DNA from: a virus
DNA: 24,809 nt
IMG/VR virus record: IMGVR_UViG_3300005581_000122
Span: 1-24,809 of that record
Strand: one strand, 5' to 3'
Numbering within the stretch: the first letter of the stretch is position 1; every line of letters begins with the position of its first letter. The notes under the pieces were generated by a model. That model saw nothing but the letters and a program-made list of their open reading frames with translations. It was not told the origin of the DNA and did no database searches. Shown piece by piece: positions 22,621-24,809 of the stretch. Position numbers and translations under genes: made by a program.

Positions 22621-24150
22621 ATGAGTTATAACGGCAGCGGCACATTTGTCATCAATTCAGCTGGTCAGCCAGTTGTCACAGGAACAGTCATTTCATCAAC
22701 AGCGTTTAATGCGCTGACCGCTGATTTGGCTACCGGCTTATCGACTGCATTGACCAAAGATGGTCAAACAACACCGACAGCCAATCTTCCCATGGGAACT
22801 TTTAAGTTCACAGGATTGAGTGCGGGTTCGGCAGCAACTGACTCTGCAAATATTGCACAAGTGCAAAACTCATTTGGTTCTTTTTTAACCGTAACGGGAA
22901 CAGACACTATCACAGCAACGGTTAGCCCCTCGTTGACCGCATATGCGTCTGGTCAAATGTTTGCGTTTGTTGCAGCCAATACAAATACAGGTGCGGTGAC
23001 AATCAACATCAGTTCGCTAGGTGCTAAGTCAATTACGAAAACTGGCAATACCGCATTAGTATCTGGTGATTTAACTGCAAACTACCTGTTTGTCATTGTC
23101 TACGATGGTACGCAATTTCAAGTGGTTGGTGTGTCTGCAACAACATTTACAAACTTGACAATTAGCGGCGTTTTAACGCTTTCGGGCGCAGGCGTTCAGT
23201 TATCTAGTTCAGGTACTGGCGCATGGAAAATGCCTGTTGGTACAACGGCTCAACGACCAACAGGTGCTGCGGGCCTTATTCGGCAAAATACTACAACTGG
23301 TAATCCTGAGTGGTATGACGTTACAACTTCAGGATGGTTGCAATTTTCACAACCCGCTGGTTATACGGTTTCTTATCTTGTTGTAGCGGGTGGTGGTGGT
23401 GGCGGCGGTGGTGATAGTGGTCAAGGTGGTGGCGGTGGTGGAGCGGGCGGGAATTCAACGGGTACAGTAAGTCTTGCTTCTGGGATTTCTTACACTATTA
23501 CCGTTGGCGCTGGAGGGTCAGGAGGGCTTAGTACCCCTACCGATGGCTCTGTTGGAACAAATTCTGCTATTGCAACATTATCAATAACTTCGTTTGGGGG
23601 TGGTTTTGGCGCACGAGTAAATAATAATGGTGGTAGTGGTGGAAGTGGCGGTGGTGGCGGTACTGGAGCTAGTTCAGTTCTAGGTGGTGCTGGTACGTCA
23701 GGACAAGGCAACGTGGGTGGTGCAAATAATGGTAGTACGCCGTTTAGAGGTGGTGGTGGCGGCGGTGCAGGTGCAGCAGGCACGGCAGGCGGCAGCGTAG
23801 GTAATAGCACAGGCGGCGATGGTCTTTCAAATTCTATCTCTGGTTCGGCTGTAACGTATGCTGGCGGTGGTGGTGGCGGCTCTCATGCGTTGTCAACAGC
23901 ATCAGCGTCGGGTGGTTCAGGTGGCGGCGGGGCTTCAGCAAGTCAATCAAGTCAAACAGGAACGGCAGGAACTGGAAATACTGGCGGCGGTGGTGGTGGT
24001 GGTGCAAACGTAGGTGCAGGCGGCGCAGGAGGTTCAGGTATTGTCATTATTTCGTATGTAGGATCGCAGCGTGGCACGGGCGGCACAGTTACATCAAGCG
24101 GTGGCAGCACTATTCACACATTTACATCGTCTGGCACATATACCGCATAA
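22621..24150 (+). CDS. Tail fibre with C-terminal polyglycine module
   Basis: The 509-residue protein has an N-terminal fibre-base domain (starting MSYNGSGTFVINSAGQPVVT, with TVISSTAFNALTADLATGLS at 28-47). A beta region with a NLPMGTFKFTGLSAGS segment and a VIVYDGTQFQVVG strand pair follows. The last about 265 residues form a glycine-rich module opening YLVVAGGGGGGGG, containing many GGGGG/GGSGG blocks, and ending GSGIVIISYVGSQ and TIHTFTSSG. The module matches that of the 8180-9001 product, including an ISGSxVTYAGGGGGG stretch. In phage S16 similar runs form the receptor-binding tip. This is probably the main tail fibre. A GAGG sequence before ATG 22621 supports the start. Confidence 0.85.
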   Translation: MSYNGSGTFVINSAGQPVVTGTVISSTAFNALTADLATGLSTALTKDGQTTPTANLPMGTFKFTGLSAGSAATDSANIAQVQNSFGSFLTVTGTDTITATVSPSLTAYASGQMFAFVAANTNTGAVTINISSLGAKSITKTGNTALVSGDLTANYLFVIVYDGTQFQVVGVSATTFTNLTISGVLTLSGAGVQLSSSGTGAWKMPVGTTAQRPTGAAGLIRQNTTTGNPEWYDVTTSGWLQFSQPAGYTVSYLVVAGGGGGGGGDSGQGGGGGGAGGNSTGTVSLASGISYTITVGAGGSGGLSTPTDGSVGTNSAIATLSITSFGGGFGARVNNNGGSGGSGGGGGTGASSVLGGAGTSGQGNVGGANNGSTPFRGGGGGGAGAAGTAGGSVGNSTGGDGLSNSISGSAVTYAGGGGGGSHALSTASASGGSGGGGASASQSSQTGTAGTGNTGGGGGGGANVGAGGAGGSGIVIISYVGSQRGTGGTVTSSGGSTIHTFTSSGTYTA

Positions 24151-24161
24151 GGATCATCATG
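24149..24161 (+). promoter_or_regulatory. Strong ribosome-binding leader (AAGGATCATCATG)
   Basis: AAGGA begins within the stop codon region of the fibre gene and lies well spaced before ATG 24159. It differs by one base from the leader at 12967-12979. Confidence 0.6.
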
Positions 24162-24503
24162 GGACATTTTGCAAAAATAGTAGATGGTAAGGTTACACAA
24201 GTAATTGTTGCTGAACCTGAGTTTTTTGACACGTTTGTGGACTCAAGCCCTGGCACATGGTTGCAGACTTCATACAACACGATTGGCAATAAACACTTAA
24301 AAGGCGGCACACCTTTGCGTGGTAATTACGCAGGCATTGGTTATACTTATGATGCTGAAAAAGATGTGTTTATTTCGCCGCAACCTTTTCCTAGTTGGAT
24401 ATTAAGTGCCGATTATTTGTGGGAATCGCCTGTGCCTTATCCTTTGACAGGTGGCCCGTACAATTGGGACGAAACTACACAATCTTGGGTAGAGGTTGTT
24501 TAA
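24159..24503 (+). CDS. Fibre-associated phage protein
   Basis: The 114-residue protein starts MGHFAKIVDGKVTQVIVAEP and includes NYAGIGYTYD (75-84), a PFPSWILS segment and a PVPYPLTGGPYNWDETTQSW stretch (91-110). This wording (AKIxxxxVTQVIVA, NYAGIGYTYD, PYPSW, YxWDExxxxW) is shared by small proteins next to tail fibres and structural genes in many marine and freshwater phages, including cyanophages. Their exact role is unknown to me; a fibre-attached or chaperone role is suspected. The gene is not membrane-associated. It follows the fibre gene by eight bases with a strong leader. Confidence 0.75.
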   Translation: MGHFAKIVDGKVTQVIVAEPEFFDTFVDSSPGTWLQTSYNTIGNKHLKGGTPLRGNYAGIGYTYDAEKDVFISPQPFPSWILSADYLWESPVPYPLTGGPYNWDETTQSWVEVV

Positions 24504-24597
24504 CTTTATTGCTATATTGTTTCTTTTGCCATTGATACTGCTATGCAGCGTTTGGCTAATACCGTGGGCAATTTTTGCAATATTCAAGGGCAAATAA
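24496..24597 (+). CDS. Candidate 33-residue membrane peptide
   Basis: This short reading frame exactly fills the gap after the fibre-associated gene. It runs from a TTG at 24496 to a TAA whose last base is the A of the next gene's ATG (TAATG). The product is one hydrophobic segment rich in Leu, Ile and Phe with Trp residues (FNFIAILFLLPLILLC, then VWLIPWAIFAIF) and a basic end (KGK), typical of a single membrane helix with the positive end inside. An AGAGG purine run touches the TTG without a spacer, so the start is uncertain and could be an inner TTG (24517 or 24526). A holin-related or other lysis-module peptide is a guess from place and hydrophobicity. Confidence 0.45.
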   Translation: MFNFIAILFLLPLILLCSVWLIPWAIFAIFKGK

Positions 24598-24809
24598 TGG
24601 ATTGGCAAAATCTTATCAACATAGGTGCTGGCGCTGGTTTAGGCGTTGTGGGTTGGTTCGCTCGCCAGTTGTGGGATTCCGTCAAAGAATTGAAATCTGA
24701 CATTGCTGACTTAAAACTTCATGTGAGCGATGCTTACGTCAAAAAGTCAGAAATGGAAACGCTTAAAACTGAAATGGATAAGCGTTTTGATCGAGTTGAA
24801 ATGTTGCTT
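24597..24809 (+). CDS. Membrane-anchored coiled-coil protein (3' end outside window)
   Basis: The first 71 residues are visible and the frame is still open at the window edge. Residues about 6-22 (LINIGAGAGLGVVGWFA) form a Gly-rich hydrophobic segment, probably a membrane anchor. A long amphipathic helix follows (QLWDSVKELKSDIADLKLHV, then VKKSEMETLKTEMDKRFDRV) with heptad spacing. Similar short phage proteins lie in lysis or tail-end regions; some resemble XhlA-like or spanin-like accessory proteins, but no family can be named with confidence from this fragment. It overlaps the preceding small frame by TAATG. Confidence 0.75.
   Translation, partial: MDWQNLINIGAGAGLGVVGWFARQLWDSVKELKSDIADLKLHVSDAYVKKSEMETLKTEMDKRFDRVEMLL

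Noticed and set aside
23490-23810. Minus-strand proline-rich frame
   Set aside because: Reverse complement of glycine codons gives proline codons. This is a composition artefact.
1-24809. tRNA genes, CRISPR arrays, integrase/att sites, promoters
   Set aside because: By reading I saw no cloverleaf-like segment, spaced repeats, recombinase gene or convincing -35/-10 pair in the very short intergenic spaces. A dedicated scan could still find a phage-specific promoter inside a coding region.

Overview
The window is one continuous piece of a tailed bacteriophage genome. About 33 genes all lie on the + strand. Many are joined by ATGA or TAATG stop/start overlaps and almost none of the DNA is non-coding. 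No integrase, repressor, tRNA, rRNA, CRISPR array, insertion sequence, clear promoter or intrinsic terminator is visible. No gap between genes exceeds about 100 bases. The morphogenesis set is small terminase, large terminase, portal, scaffold, HK97-type major capsid protein, connector, a P22 gp10-like nozzle/stabilisation protein, several ejection proteins and one with a transglycosylase. No tape-measure, sheath or baseplate gene is seen, so a short-tailed (podovirus-type) phage is the best reading. Base composition is moderate (mid-40s % GC by eye). The gene set resembles phages I associate with freshwater Gram-negative hosts, possibly Betaproteobacteria, but the host is inference only.

Layout: 1-636 is the end of a recombination module (Ref-like HNH nuclease, RusA Holliday-junction resolvase). 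644-1430 holds a Dps-like DUF5856 protein and two small basic proteins. 1475-3123 is the packaging motor. 3120-4619 holds a small putative virion protein, a GT8-like glycosyltransferase and an FkbM-type methyltransferase, inserted between terminase and portal. 4621-6969 is the portal, with a long Gln/Met-rich tail. 6969-9001 is a fibre-like protein with a tandem repeat followed by a polyglycine adhesin-like protein. 9011-9699 is two small phage proteins. 9712-13877 is scaffold, major capsid protein, probable cement/decoration protein, a DUF115/MptE-like enzyme and two small proteins. 13878-16315 is connector and nozzle. 16267-22617 is the ejection apparatus, interrupted by a GNAT acetyltransferase and a PAPS-reductase-like protein. 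22621-24503 is a second fibre with a polyglycine C-terminal module plus a fibre-associated protein. 24496-24809 is the start of what may be a lysis or membrane module: a candidate 33-residue membrane peptide and the 5' part of a membrane-anchored coiled-coil protein.

Most of the window is an ordinary late operon. Its unusual feature is that five small-molecule or sugar enzymes (GT8-like, FkbM, DUF115, GNAT, PAPS-reductase-like) sit inside the virion-building operon and not with early genes. They would be made together with capsid and tail parts, so modification of virion proteins or of the late-infection cell surface is a plausible, untested role. The PAPS-reductase-like protein keeps the four cysteines typical of iron-sulfur APS reductases but lacks the usual C-terminal catalytic cysteine motif. 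The DUF5856 protein matches the Dps ferroxidase residue spacing almost exactly. Two polyglycine modules about 14 kb apart are likely host-range determinants and possible recombination partners.
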